Shown here: piece after piece, positions 1-6,026 of the stretch
How positions within the stretch are numbered: position 1 is the stretch's first letter
Layout of the letters: every line of letters starts with the position of its first letter
Origin: Pseudorhodobacter antarcticus
Lineage (GTDB): Bacteria; Pseudomonadota; Alphaproteobacteria; Rhodobacterales; Rhodobacteraceae
DNA: 13,686 nucleotides
Reading direction: 5' to 3'
Assembly: GCA_945897655.1 (NCBI GenBank)
Contig: CAMDHB010000051.1
Location: 1 to 13,686, forward strand
Translations under genes and position numbers: made by a program
The notes under the pieces: model-generated
The model's input: the letters and a program-made list of their open reading frames with translations, nothing else
What the model was told of the DNA's origin: nothing
Databases searched by the model: none

Positions 1-165
1 TTCGTGGGGCGACATCTGGTTGCCAAGTTCTGCCAGATCGTCGCGCAACAGGGTGTTGCGGGCCTTTCTGACCAGCATGCGCTCCAACAGATGCAGGGCA
101 ATCTCGTCAATGTCCCGGTCACAAAGCCGGCGCGGCGCTTCAGGGGGCACGGGCACGCTCGACAT
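1..165 (-). CDS. Unknown protein, N-terminal part (runs off left edge)
   Basis: An open frame on the minus strand starts at ATG 165-163 and continues for 55 codons without a stop to the window edge. It begins MSSVPVPPEAPRRL and goes on with a charged, probably helical stretch (DRDIDEIALHLLER). I do not recognise the family. It lies 19 nt downstream of the acyl-carrier-like gene on the same strand, so the two are probably cotranscribed, and it may act on or with that carrier protein (inference). The ribosome binding site before the ATG is weak. The reading rests on the open frame, the tight spacing and ordinary codon use for this genome; the true start could be further in. Confidence 0.45.
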   Translation of the reverse strand, partial: MSSVPVPPEAPRRLCDRDIDEIALHLLERMLVRKARNTLLRDDLAELGNQMSPHE

Positions 166-184
166 AGCTGCAGATGCCCGCAAT

Positions 185-382
185 CTAATCAAAGTTCTCG
201 AAGGTCAGGTCCGACGGCGGCACCTCACCGCCTATCTGTTCCTCGACGAAGGTTATCACGGTCACCTGCGAAAAACTGTCCAGAACCCCAGTCGACATCA
301 ACCCATTGGCAGCCTTCAACGCATCGGGCTTAATCCCCGACTCCTGCGCAATCAAATCCAACAACTCGCTTTCAAAAAGCAC
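185..382 (-). CDS. Small acyl carrier protein-like protein
   Basis: This 65-residue acidic protein has the layout of an acyl or peptidyl carrier protein. The GVLDSF segment matches the phosphopantetheine attachment motif (usually DSL), placing the predicted carrier serine at residue 36. It is followed by the amphipathic helix FSQVTVITFVEEQIG and a C-terminal helix region. Family knowledge says the serine would carry 4'-phosphopantetheine and tether acyl or aminoacyl groups. GTG 382-380 is preferred as start because GGAGG lies 9 nt upstream; the TTG at 391-389 abuts that same GGAGG and is too close. It is shorter than housekeeping AcpP (about 77 residues), so it is probably a specialised carrier serving the gene that follows at 165. 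Its substrate cannot be read from the sequence. Confidence 0.72.
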   Translation of the reverse strand: MLFESELLDLIAQESGIKPDALKAANGLMSTGVLDSFSQVTVITFVEEQIGGEVPPSDLTFENFD

Positions 383-624
383 AATGACCAACCTCCGCCC
401 CGGATGTTAAAACTGAACCGAGTTTGCCACTGGGCGATGACAGTTTTCAAGCTTTTGCATCAATTGCCTGACTGATGACGCAAGCCACTGAATTTTATAT
501 GAATTAAACTAGATATGACCGTGAAACAGTTAATGGTCACGCTGCCCAATGGCGGCGTGGCCGCCCTGCCCTTATACAATTCAGTCGGAAAGTCCATCAG
601 AGGCCAAGACGAATCGCCACCGAC

Positions 625-1722
625 TCAGGCGTTGAACAGGAAATGCAACACGTCGCCGTCCTTGACCTCATAGGTCTTGCCTTCAACGCGGAACTTGCCC
701 GCCTCCTTGGCACCGCTTTCGCCATTTCCGGCGACGTAATCGTCATAGGCAATCGTCTCAGACCGGATGAAGCCCTTCTCGAAATCACCGTGAATGACAC
801 CGGCCGCCTGCGGCGCCAAAGTGCCCTTGGTGATCGTCCAGGCCCGCGCCTCTTTCGGCCCGACGGTGAAATAGGTCTGCAACCCCAGCAGCGCGTATCC
901 CGCCTTGATCAGCCGGTCCAGACCTGCCTCGTGCAGACCCATCTCCTCCAGAAACATCGCGGCCTCGTCGGCGGCAAGCTGGCTGATCTCTTCCTCGATC
1001 CGGGCCGAGATGATGACCGAGGCAGCGCCCTGTTCGGCGGCCATCTTTGCCACGCGGTCGGACTGGCTGTTGCCGGCGGCGGCCTTGGCTTCCTCAACGT
1101 TGCACACATATAGCACGGGCTTGGAGGTGAGCAGTTGCAACAACCGCCATGTCCGCAGGTCATCCTCGGCCACCTGCACCGTACGTGCCGGTTTGCCCTC
1201 GTTCAGCATGGCGAGGGCGGCCTTCAAGAGGCGGTCCTGATCCAGCAATTCCTTGTCGCCGCCCTTGATCTTGCGCGCCAAACCCGCAATCCGGCGTTCG
1301 ATGCTTTCCATGTCGGCCAGCATCAACTCGGTCTCGATCGTCTCGGCATCGGCAATAGGGTCGATTCGCCCTTCGACGTGGGTGATGTCGCCATCTTCAA
1401 AGCAGCGCAGGACATGGGCGATGGCATCGCATTCGCGAATGTTGGCCAGAAACTGGTTGCCCAACCCCTCACCCTTGGACGCCCCGCGTACGAGGCCTGC
1501 GATGTCGACAAAGGTCATCCGCGTAGGAATGATCTGCTTGCTGCCCGCAATTGCGGCCAAACGGTCCAGCCGCGCATCGGGCACCGCCACCTCGCCCACA
1601 TTCGGCTCGATGGTGCAGAAGGGGAAGTTGGCGGCTTGTGCGGCGGCTGTCCGGGTCAGCGCGTTGAAAAGCGTCGATTTGCCGACGTTCGGCATCCCGA
1701 CAATACCCATCTTGAAACCCAT
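625..1722 (-). CDS. ychF: Redox-regulated ATPase YchF (OLA1 family)
   Basis: A 365-residue protein matching the near-universal Obg-like ATPase YchF/OLA1 in length (about 363) and motifs. The P-loop is GMPNVGKS at residues 9-16. The switch region NFPFCTIEPNVG starts near residue 32. The G3 motif DIAGLVRGASKGEGLGNQFL starts at 73. The G4 position reads NVEE instead of NKxD, the known reason this family prefers ATP to GTP. The C-terminal ~80 residues form a TGS domain ending in GDVLHFLFNA. It is a cytoplasmic, ribosome-associated ATPase linked to stress and translation control in other bacteria. The start is ATG 1722, with AAGGAG 6 nt upstream. It stands alone: the next minus-strand gene upstream ends 49 nt away and no operon link is obvious. 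Confidence 0.97.
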   Translation of the reverse strand: MGFKMGIVGMPNVGKSTLFNALTRTAAAQAANFPFCTIEPNVGEVAVPDARLDRLAAIAGSKQIIPTRMTFVDIAGLVRGASKGEGLGNQFLANIRECDAIAHVLRCFEDGDITHVEGRIDPIADAETIETELMLADMESIERRIAGLARKIKGGDKELLDQDRLLKAALAMLNEGKPARTVQVAEDDLRTWRLLQLLTSKPVLYVCNVEEAKAAAGNSQSDRVAKMAAEQGAASVIISARIEEEISQLAADEAAMFLEEMGLHEAGLDRLIKAGYALLGLQTYFTVGPKEARAWTITKGTLAPQAAGVIHGDFEKGFIRSETIAYDDYVAGNGESGAKEAGKFRVEGKTYEVKDGDVLHFLFNA

Positions 1723-1771
1723 GACGCTCTCCTTGCTGGCAGGCGCGGCATAGGGGCAAGGGGGCTGCGGG

Positions 1772-2851
1772 TCAAGGTGCGAAGGTCAGACAGGCAATGG
1801 GCGGCAGATGGGCTGACAAAAGTAGCCATGTCGCCCCCTGATCTTCACTGACCCACAAGCCCCCGGTGGTGGACCCCATCGCCAGCCGCTGGCCCGTGCC
1901 GTCCATCACCAGCGCGTGGCGGTAGATCACGTCATAGGCATCGCCCTGCGGCAACCCGTTCGACAGGCTTTCAAACGTTACCCCGCCGTCCCGCGTTTCC
2001 GTCACCACCAACCGCCCGTCCACGGGCACCCGGTATTCGTCCTTCTTGGCCGGGGCAAACCAGGCCCGGTCGCGGTCGGTTGGATGCGGGGCCACGGCAA
2101 AACCGAAATTCGACGGCTTCACATTCAGGCTTTCCCGCCAGTTCACCCCGCCATCATCGCTGACAAAGATGCCATTGTGATGCTGGCACCAGATGCGGTC
2201 GGGGTCGGCGGTGCAGGCCGCGATCAGATGGGCATCCTGCAATTCCGGCGTCTGGGCCTGATCGGGTGGCATGTATTCGTTGCGCAACCCGTAGCCGCCG
2301 ATCACCCAGCTTGCCCCGCCATCCCGCGTGATCCAGACCCCGCCGATCGACACGGCAATCACCAGATGCCGGCTGTCGCGCGGATCTACGCAGATCGAAT
2401 GCACCCCCGGATGGTCGTAGCCTGCGCCAAACCACCTGTCCCGCCCGGGCACGTTCCACAGAGCCTCATTCAACAGCCAAGTCTGCCCCCGGTCGGTGGA
2501 TTTGAACAACCCACCCGGCAGCGTGCCCGCCCAGATCACCCCCGGCTCATCCGCACCCCCAGCAGCAAAGCACCAGATGAACTCCAGCGCCGGGGCGTCG
2601 GGCGCGTCTGATTTGGGATAGGCGGGCGTGGGCAGTTCCACCCAAGTCTGGCCCCGGTCATCCGACCGGTGCAGCTTGCACCCGAAATGACCGTGATAGA
2701 GCGAGATATACAGCGCCCCATCCCGCGGATCATCCAGAAACGCGCTGACCGGTTCCGCCAGAAAGGCCGGTGGCCCGGCGGACAGCCAGCCCGAGCCCGA
2801 CCTGTCATATCGAAATAGCCCCTTTCGGCTGCCCACCCACAACGTCGCCAT
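1772..2851 (-). CDS. BNR/Asp-box beta-propeller protein (sialidase-like fold)
   Basis: A 359-residue protein built of repeated Asp-box motifs (S/T-x-D-x-G-x-x-W/F): SDDRGQTW at 63-70, STDRGQTW at 118-125, TRDGGASW at 175-182 and SDDGGVNW at 231-238, plus TRDGGVTF and SEDQGATW further on. This predicts a six- or seven-bladed propeller of the BNR/sialidase/WD40-YVTN-like type. It has no signal peptide (starts MATLWVGSRKGLF), so it is probably cytoplasmic. Automatic labels such as exo-alpha-sialidase are not supported: I do not see a clear sialidase Arg triad or FRIP motif. The ATG at 2851 follows the stop of the MoaD/ThiS-like gene by only 3 nt (TAG GGG ATG), so the two are translationally coupled. 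The job is unknown; the pairing suggests it works with the ubiquitin-like partner. Confidence 0.82.
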   Translation of the reverse strand: MATLWVGSRKGLFRYDRSGSGWLSAGPPAFLAEPVSAFLDDPRDGALYISLYHGHFGCKLHRSDDRGQTWVELPTPAYPKSDAPDAPALEFIWCFAAGGADEPGVIWAGTLPGGLFKSTDRGQTWLLNEALWNVPGRDRWFGAGYDHPGVHSICVDPRDSRHLVIAVSIGGVWITRDGGASWVIGGYGLRNEYMPPDQAQTPELQDAHLIAACTADPDRIWCQHHNGIFVSDDGGVNWRESLNVKPSNFGFAVAPHPTDRDRAWFAPAKKDEYRVPVDGRLVVTETRDGGVTFESLSNGLPQGDAYDVIYRHALVMDGTGQRLAMGSTTGGLWVSEDQGATWLLLSAHLPPIACLTFAP

Positions 2852-2854
2852 CCC

Positions 2855-3124
2855 CTACCCCCCTGACAATGCCTGAAGCACATAAATCTCGCTCTGCGGT
2901 GCGACCGGATCGCTCAACCGCAACTTGTCAGCGATCACCGCGCCATCCACATAAATGGTGACATGCTTGCGCAAACGCCCCTGTTCATCCAGCACATAGG
3001 ACCGCAGCAGGTCATCCCCGGCCAGACCCGCCGCCAAAACCTCGGCCACCGTTGCACCCTCTGCCTCGATCGTAGGGGCGGGGCGGTGGCGCACCAGATG
3101 CGATGTAAAGCGGACCTTTGCCAC
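2855..3124 (-). CDS. MoaD/ThiS-family ubiquitin-like protein
   Basis: An 89-residue beta-grasp protein ending in the Gly-Gly tail (LQALSGG) that MoaD, ThiS and bacterial ubiquitin-like proteins use for adenylation and thiocarboxylation by an E1-like enzyme. The visible pattern fits the fold: an early strand (AKVRFTSHLVRH), a helix (TVAEVLAAGL), the strand HVTIYVDGAVI, and PQSEIYVLQALSGG at the end. GTG 3124-3122 is chosen because GGAAGGGG lies just upstream; a TTG further out at 3148 would add eight unlikely residues. No moaE, thiG or E1 gene is nearby. The partner is the BNR propeller gene 3 nt downstream, so a plain molybdopterin or thiamine role is not indicated by context. It could donate sulfur or modify a protein; the sequence does not decide. 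Confidence 0.75.
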   Translation of the reverse strand: MAKVRFTSHLVRHRPAPTIEAEGATVAEVLAAGLAGDDLLRSYVLDEQGRLRKHVTIYVDGAVIADKLRLSDPVAPQSEIYVLQALSGG

Positions 3125-3190
3125 GGCCCCTTCCCAAAATTGTTGCAAACTTAGTTTAGAGGCTTAGTGTCATAGGTAAAGGAGATTGCC

Positions 3191-3598
3191 ATGCCAACTT
3201 TGCCCTACATCCATTTTCAAGGCAACTGCGCCGCGGCGCTGAGCTTTTACGCCACCGTTTTTGGCGGGACAAACCTGCAAATGATGCGCTTTGCCGATGC
3301 CCCCGAAGCACCTGCTGCCTGGAAAGACAGCCCGCGAATCATGCATGGCCAGGTGACATTGGGCGATGGCACTCTGATGGCCTCTGACTACCCCCCGGGT
3401 GTGACAGGCGACGCACAACGCGGCTTTTCCGTGATGCAGTCCGCACCGGACGTCGTCACGGCCCAAGGGATATTTGACCGGCTTTCGGCAGAGGGCACCG
3501 TGATCGATGCCTTCAAACCCACTTTCTTCTCCCCCGGCTTTGGCATGGTGCGTGACCGCTTTGGCATCCATTGGATCATCAGCACCATCCCGGGCTGA
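3191..3598 (+). CDS. VOC family protein, PhnB-like
   Basis: A 135-residue protein of the vicinal-oxygen-chelate superfamily, PhnB / 3-demethylubiquinone-methyltransferase-like group. It shows the typical opening (LPYIHFQGNCAAALSFYATVFGG), the middle strand HGQVTLGDGTLMASDYPPG, and the closing block FFSPGFGMVRDRFGIHWII that ends most PhnB-like proteins. The fold is paired beta-alpha-beta-beta-beta modules. Activities in the family differ widely (dioxygenases, isomerases, resistance proteins) and the substrate is not known here. The start is ATG 3191, with AAAGGAG 6 nt upstream. It is divergent from the MoaD/ThiS-like gene across 66 bp that must hold both promoters. A 6-bp hairpin (CTGAGG / CCTCAG, 3595-3609) overlaps its stop codon, without a T run. 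Confidence 0.83.
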   Translation: MPTLPYIHFQGNCAAALSFYATVFGGTNLQMMRFADAPEAPAAWKDSPRIMHGQVTLGDGTLMASDYPPGVTGDAQRGFSVMQSAPDVVTAQGIFDRLSAEGTVIDAFKPTFFSPGFGMVRDRFGIHWIISTIPG

Positions 3599-3616
3599 GG
3601 ACACCTCAGGCGAACC

Positions 3617-3724
3617 GATCAGCCCGGCCACACCTTATCTTTGGCCCCGCTGGCCAGTGCGGACCCCTTTGTTCTGGACCACGATGGCCACACAATCGAA
3701 GCTGTCTGCCCAGACGCCCTATAG
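3617..3724 (+). pseudogene. Probable remnant of a second VOC/glyoxalase gene (C-terminal end)
   Basis: Between the VOC gene and trpA, the plus strand reads PFVLDHDGHTIEAVC (about 3665-3709), followed by a few residues and a TAG at 3722. This resembles the usual C-terminus of glyoxalase/VOC proteins (xFVxDPDGxxIEAVC). There is no matching N-terminal part. Upstream, a second frame gives ARPHLIFGP, which loosely resembles the RPHY block that normally precedes it, so a frameshift may also be present. It is in the same frame as the preceding VOC gene after that gene's stop, but that gene already has its own complete C-terminus. I read it as the tail of a deleted VOC gene. Chance resemblance over 15 residues is possible. 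Confidence 0.42.
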
Positions 3725-3789
3725 CCCGTCTTGATTTTCCACCCGCCCCCGTGCAAACCCGCATCTGACTTGCAAGGATGGGCCGGAAC

Positions 3790-4581
3790 ATGACCAGAAT
3801 CGACGATTGTTTTGCGCGGCTGACGGCTGCCAGGAAAAAGGCCTTCGTCGCCTATATCATGGCAGGCGATCCTGATCAGGCCACCTCGCTGGCGGTGATG
3901 CAGGGATTGCCCGCTGCAGGCGTTGACATCATCGAACTTGGCCTGCCGTTCACCGATCCGATGGCCGACGGTCAGACGATCCAGCTTGCGGGACAACGGG
4001 CGCTGGACGGGGGCATGACGCTGGACCGCACCTTGCAGATGGTGCGTGACTTTCGGGCCGGGGACACCACGACGCCGATCGTTCTGATGGGATACTACAA
4101 CCCGATCTATTCGCGTGGGGTGGATCTGTTCCTGAACCAGGCCAAAGCCGCTGGGATTGACGGCCTTATCATCGTCGATCTGCCGCCCGAGGAGGACAGC
4201 GAGTTGTGCCTGCCCGCCCAAGCCGCGGGTCTGAACTTCATCCGGCTGGCCACCCCCACCACCGACGCCAAGCGCCTGCCCAAGGTGCTGACCAATACCT
4301 CGGGCTTTGTCTATTATGTTTCGATCACCGGGATCACGGGGGCGGCGGCGGCGAGTGCGGGCGATGTGGCGCCCGAGGTCACGCGAATCAAGGCATCGAC
4401 CGACCTGCCGATCATCGTGGGTTTTGGCATCAACACGCCCGAGGCTGCGCAAGGGATTGCCGCTGTGGCTGATGGCTGTGTGGTCGGCTCGGCGATTGTA
4501 AAGCTGATCGGCGAGGGGCGGCCGGTGGATGAAGTGCTGGGTTTTGTCAAAGGTCTGGCCGACGGGGCGCACCGGGCCTGA
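3790..4581 (+). CDS. trpA: Tryptophan synthase alpha subunit
   Basis: A 263-residue TIM-barrel protein that cleaves indole-3-glycerol phosphate to indole and glyceraldehyde-3-phosphate, the indole passing through a tunnel to TrpB. Counted from MTRIDD, the catalytic residues fall at Glu49 (IIELGLPFTDP) and Asp60 (DPMADG), the same numbers as in the Salmonella enzyme. Other hallmarks are MAGDP near residue 24, VLMGYYNPI, the YYVSITGITGA loop, and the phosphate-binding GFGI and VVGSAIV segments. The ATG at 3790 fits the family N-terminus; an ATG at 3778 sits directly on the AAGG and would add four residues. No trpB lies within the window on this side, so the gene is separated from or at the edge of its usual partners. 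A 14-bp perfect palindrome lies 8 nt past the stop. Confidence 0.97.
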   Translation: MTRIDDCFARLTAARKKAFVAYIMAGDPDQATSLAVMQGLPAAGVDIIELGLPFTDPMADGQTIQLAGQRALDGGMTLDRTLQMVRDFRAGDTTTPIVLMGYYNPIYSRGVDLFLNQAKAAGIDGLIIVDLPPEEDSELCLPAQAAGLNFIRLATPTTDAKRLPKVLTNTSGFVYYVSITGITGAAAASAGDVAPEVTRIKASTDLPIIVGFGINTPEAAQGIAAVADGCVVGSAIVKLIGEGRPVDEVLGFVKGLADGAHRA

Positions 4582-4589
4582 ACCGGGGC

Positions 4590-4603
4590 GTCCACATGTG
4601 GAC
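4590..4603. repeat. 14-bp perfect palindrome after trpA
   Basis: GTCCACATGTGGAC is fully self-complementary and starts 8 nt after the trpA stop. As RNA it could form a stem, but it has no central loop and no following T run (ACTTTGTG), so it is a poor intrinsic terminator. As DNA it looks like a dimeric protein-binding site. The function is not determined. Confidence 0.35.
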
Positions 4604-4695
4604 ACTTTGTGAAACCGTTCAATATCAATGGCTTATCGGTTTTCATTAACCCGGCATTTACCATCACGCCCAAGCTTCCTTGAAGAAGTTTGCAG

Positions 4696-4711
4696 AACTT
4701 TTCGAAAAGTT
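4696..4711. repeat. 16-bp perfect palindrome
   Basis: AACTTTTCGAAAAGTT is a perfect, AT-rich palindrome about 410 bp upstream of the first peptidase gene and just before the short overlapping frames at 4722 and 4769. Such AT-rich dyads are typical operator shapes. No regulator in the window is obviously linked to it. Confidence 0.35.
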
Positions 4712-4994
4712 TTGGACCGGAATGGCTGAACACACACGCTCTCTGACCTACCGTACCGAAGGGCAGCGATGACCCAACCCAGAAACCTCAAATCCCTGTG
4801 GCGTTATGTCGCACCTTATAGGTATCGGGGATGTGCGGCTAGAAACCCACCCAGCGGCCAACACCCTGCAGCGCCTGCCGCCACCAAAGGTTGTTTCACC
4901 GCACCCATCCGATCAACCAATCGTGGCATGAACCCGGTCTTGAGGACCACGGTTTGATTACCTGCGCGTGTATTTACCAGTGCACAAGACAAGA

Positions 4995-5041
4995 ATGCCG
5001 GTATCGGCATGCTTGACATTGGGTCCGTTTGGGTTCGAAAT
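4995..5041 (+). promoter_or_regulatory. Promoter-like site with dyad upstream of the first metallopeptidase
   Basis: A consensus -35 box, TTGACA (5013-5018), is followed 17 bp later by CGAAAT (5036-5041), which matches only the AAT half of a -10 box. Directly upstream lies a 6-bp dyad, ATGCCG-GTAT-CGGCAT (4995-5010), placed where an activator or repressor could bind. Transcription from here would give a leader of roughly 75 nt containing two hairpins. The -35 match is good and the -10 is weak, so an activator may be needed. Confidence 0.38.
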
Positions 5042-5052
5042 AGAGGTGCGCA

Positions 5053-5106
5053 AAGCGCCTGATTTTCGGGCGCTTCGCAGAAAAGCGGTGGTTACGACCG
5101 ACCGCT
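5053..5106 (+). promoter_or_regulatory. Two hairpins in the 5' leader of the first metallopeptidase
   Basis: The presumed leader RNA can form a stem AAGCGCC (5053-5059) with GGCGCTT (5069-5075), loop 9 nt. A second stem pairs AGCGGT plus GGT (5084-5092) with ACC and ACCGCT (5097-5106), with a TACG loop and one bulged G. The second ends 3-4 nt before the AAGGGG ribosome binding site (about 5108-5113) of the GTG-started gene, so it could affect translation or RNA stability. It matches no riboswitch class I recognise. Confidence 0.35.
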
Positions 5107-5120
5107 GAAGGGGACGAATA

Positions 5121-5891
5121 GTGAAATTGTTAACTCGCGCGCTGCTGGCAGCGACCCTTGCCTTGGCCGTCACCGCATCGCAAGCGTCTACCTTCAACAT
5201 TCAGGTGAACTTTGGCAGCGGCTTCTCGCCCTCGCAACAGACCATCGTTTCACAGGTGGAAGCAATGTGGGAGAGCGCGGTCACCGGATACAAGCCCGGG
5301 GTCAACATTCCCTCTCTCGCGATATCTGCGTTCACCAAAACCTTCGACGGGGCCTATGGTGTTCTTGGCAGCATGCGGCTGACGGCTGACACAACACAGG
5401 GCGGTTATGTCTACGCGACAGCGGGCGAACTGAAGATCGATTCCGCGGATGTCGACCGGATGGAAGCGGACGGTTCGCTTTATTCCCTGATCGAGCACGA
5501 GATGGCGCAGGTCATGGGGTTCGGGACGCTCTGGATCGGCAACGGCGTTTATGTGAACGAATCCGGGCGTTATACCGGGGCCAATGCCCTTGCGGCCTAC
5601 AGGGCCGAGTTTGACCCGAACGCGGCCTTCATCCCCGTCGACATCGTCAGCGGCGCCGGCACAAGGAACGCGCATTGGTCCGAGACCTGGGCCGGTGGGC
5701 CAAATGAGACGTTGACGGGCTTTCTGAATACGCCGACCTTTCTGAGCAACACTTCGATCCAGTCCTTTGCCGACATCGGCTATACCGTCGCAGCCCCTGC
5801 CGCCGTGCCACTTCCTGCCGCGTTGGGTATGCTGGTGGGCGGACTTGGCGCATTGGGGGTTGTTGGCGCTCGGCGTCACCAGTCCAAGTGA
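5121..5891 (+). CDS. Secreted M8-like metallopeptidase homologue with degenerate zinc site, VPLPA-CTERM
   Basis: A 256-residue exported protein. It has a Sec signal peptide (LLTRALLAATLALAVTASQA), a leishmanolysin-like catalytic-type domain, and a C-terminal sorting tail with VPLPA near residue 233, a Gly-rich hydrophobic segment and ARRHQSK at the end. In the next gene the zinc motif is HEMAH; here residues 126-130 read HEMAQ, so the second zinc histidine is glutamine. The Met-turn position 198 is Leu (NETLTG). The distal His185 (AHW) and Glu127 remain. It is therefore probably inactive or altered as a protease. The VPLPA tail is known as a substrate of a dedicated exosortase, not encoded here. 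The start is GTG with AAGGGG upstream. The downstream copy is a tandem paralogue aligned without gaps from residue 126 to 200. Confidence 0.82.
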   Translation: MKLLTRALLAATLALAVTASQASTFNIQVNFGSGFSPSQQTIVSQVEAMWESAVTGYKPGVNIPSLAISAFTKTFDGAYGVLGSMRLTADTTQGGYVYATAGELKIDSADVDRMEADGSLYSLIEHEMAQVMGFGTLWIGNGVYVNESGRYTGANALAAYRAEFDPNAAFIPVDIVSGAGTRNAHWSETWAGGPNETLTGFLNTPTFLSNTSIQSFADIGYTVAAPAAVPLPAALGMLVGGLGALGVVGARRHQSK

Positions 5892-5964
5892 CCTGGACGA
5901 ATAGGGGCGTTGAGGCAACACAAAGAGATCTTTTCTGAGAAAAAGAGAGCCCGCTTCCCTTGAC

Positions 5965-5987
5965 ATCCAGCCCGCGCCGGGCTGGAT
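5965..5987 (+). promoter_or_regulatory. TTGACA box with a perfect 10-bp inverted repeat upstream of the second metallopeptidase
   Basis: ATCCAGCCCG (5965-5974) and CGGGCTGGAT (5978-5987) form a perfect 10-bp inverted repeat with a 3-nt centre. It begins at the last base of a consensus TTGACA (5960-5965) and fills the spacer where a -10 would follow; only a weak TGGATA or GGATAT is seen there. It lies 40-62 bp before the TTG start. It could be a repressor operator or an RNA hairpin that insulates the second gene from the first. It is not followed by a T run. Confidence 0.42.
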
Positions 5988-6026
5988 ATGGCGGAGGGTG
6001 TGTAGCCCAGCAGGCGGAGATTATAG

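Larger units (their letters stand above)
4582..5120. other. Gene-free 539-bp region with palindromes, a promoter-like site and leader hairpins
   Basis: No convincing gene is present. The left half has two perfect palindromes (4590-4603, 4696-4711). Between them, TTAACCCGGCATTTACC near 4648 loosely resembles a CtrA-type TTAA-N7-TTAA site. A 16-codon frame at 4722 (MAEHTRSLTYRTEGQR) overlaps by ATGA a frame at 4769 that begins MTQPRNLKSLWRYVAPYR. That opening resembles the N-terminus of ABC exporter subunits but degenerates at once, so it may be a relic. The right half leads into the first peptidase gene: a dyad at 4995-5010, TTGACA at 5013, and two hairpins in the presumed 5' leader. A minus-strand frame at 4816-5019 has no ribosome binding site or recognisable motif. 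Confidence 0.6.

Noticed and set aside
20..475. Plus-strand frame at the left edge
   Set aside because: Runs opposite the carrier protein, has no motif, and the minus-strand reading with a DSF site and GGAGG is far better supported.
551..565. GGCGGC-GTG-GCCGCC hairpin downstream of ychF
   Set aside because: A perfect 6-bp stem but with no T run in either direction and common in GC-rich sequence; not called as a terminator.
515..670. Short plus-strand frame starting MTVKQLMVTLPNGG
   Set aside because: About 50 codons, overlaps the end of ychF, no binding site and no motif.
1135..1851. Plus-strand open frame opposite ychF
   Set aside because: Antisense to a confident ychF, low-complexity composition and no ribosome binding site.
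1772..2851. Label of active exo-sialidase for the propeller protein
   Set aside because: Only the Asp-box repeats are seen; the catalytic residues of sialidases and a signal peptide are not evident.
3619..4605. Long minus-strand open frame opposite trpA
   Set aside because: It is fully antisense to a clear trpA, is rich in Arg, His and Gln, and matches no family; it is a GC-skewed shadow frame.
4816..5019. Minus-strand frame in the gene-free region
   Set aside because: No ribosome binding site, no recognised motif, and it crosses the promoter-like site of the next gene.
5025..5050. GGGTTCGAAAT resembling a tRNA T-arm
   Set aside because: No acceptor, D or anticodon stems can be folded around it.
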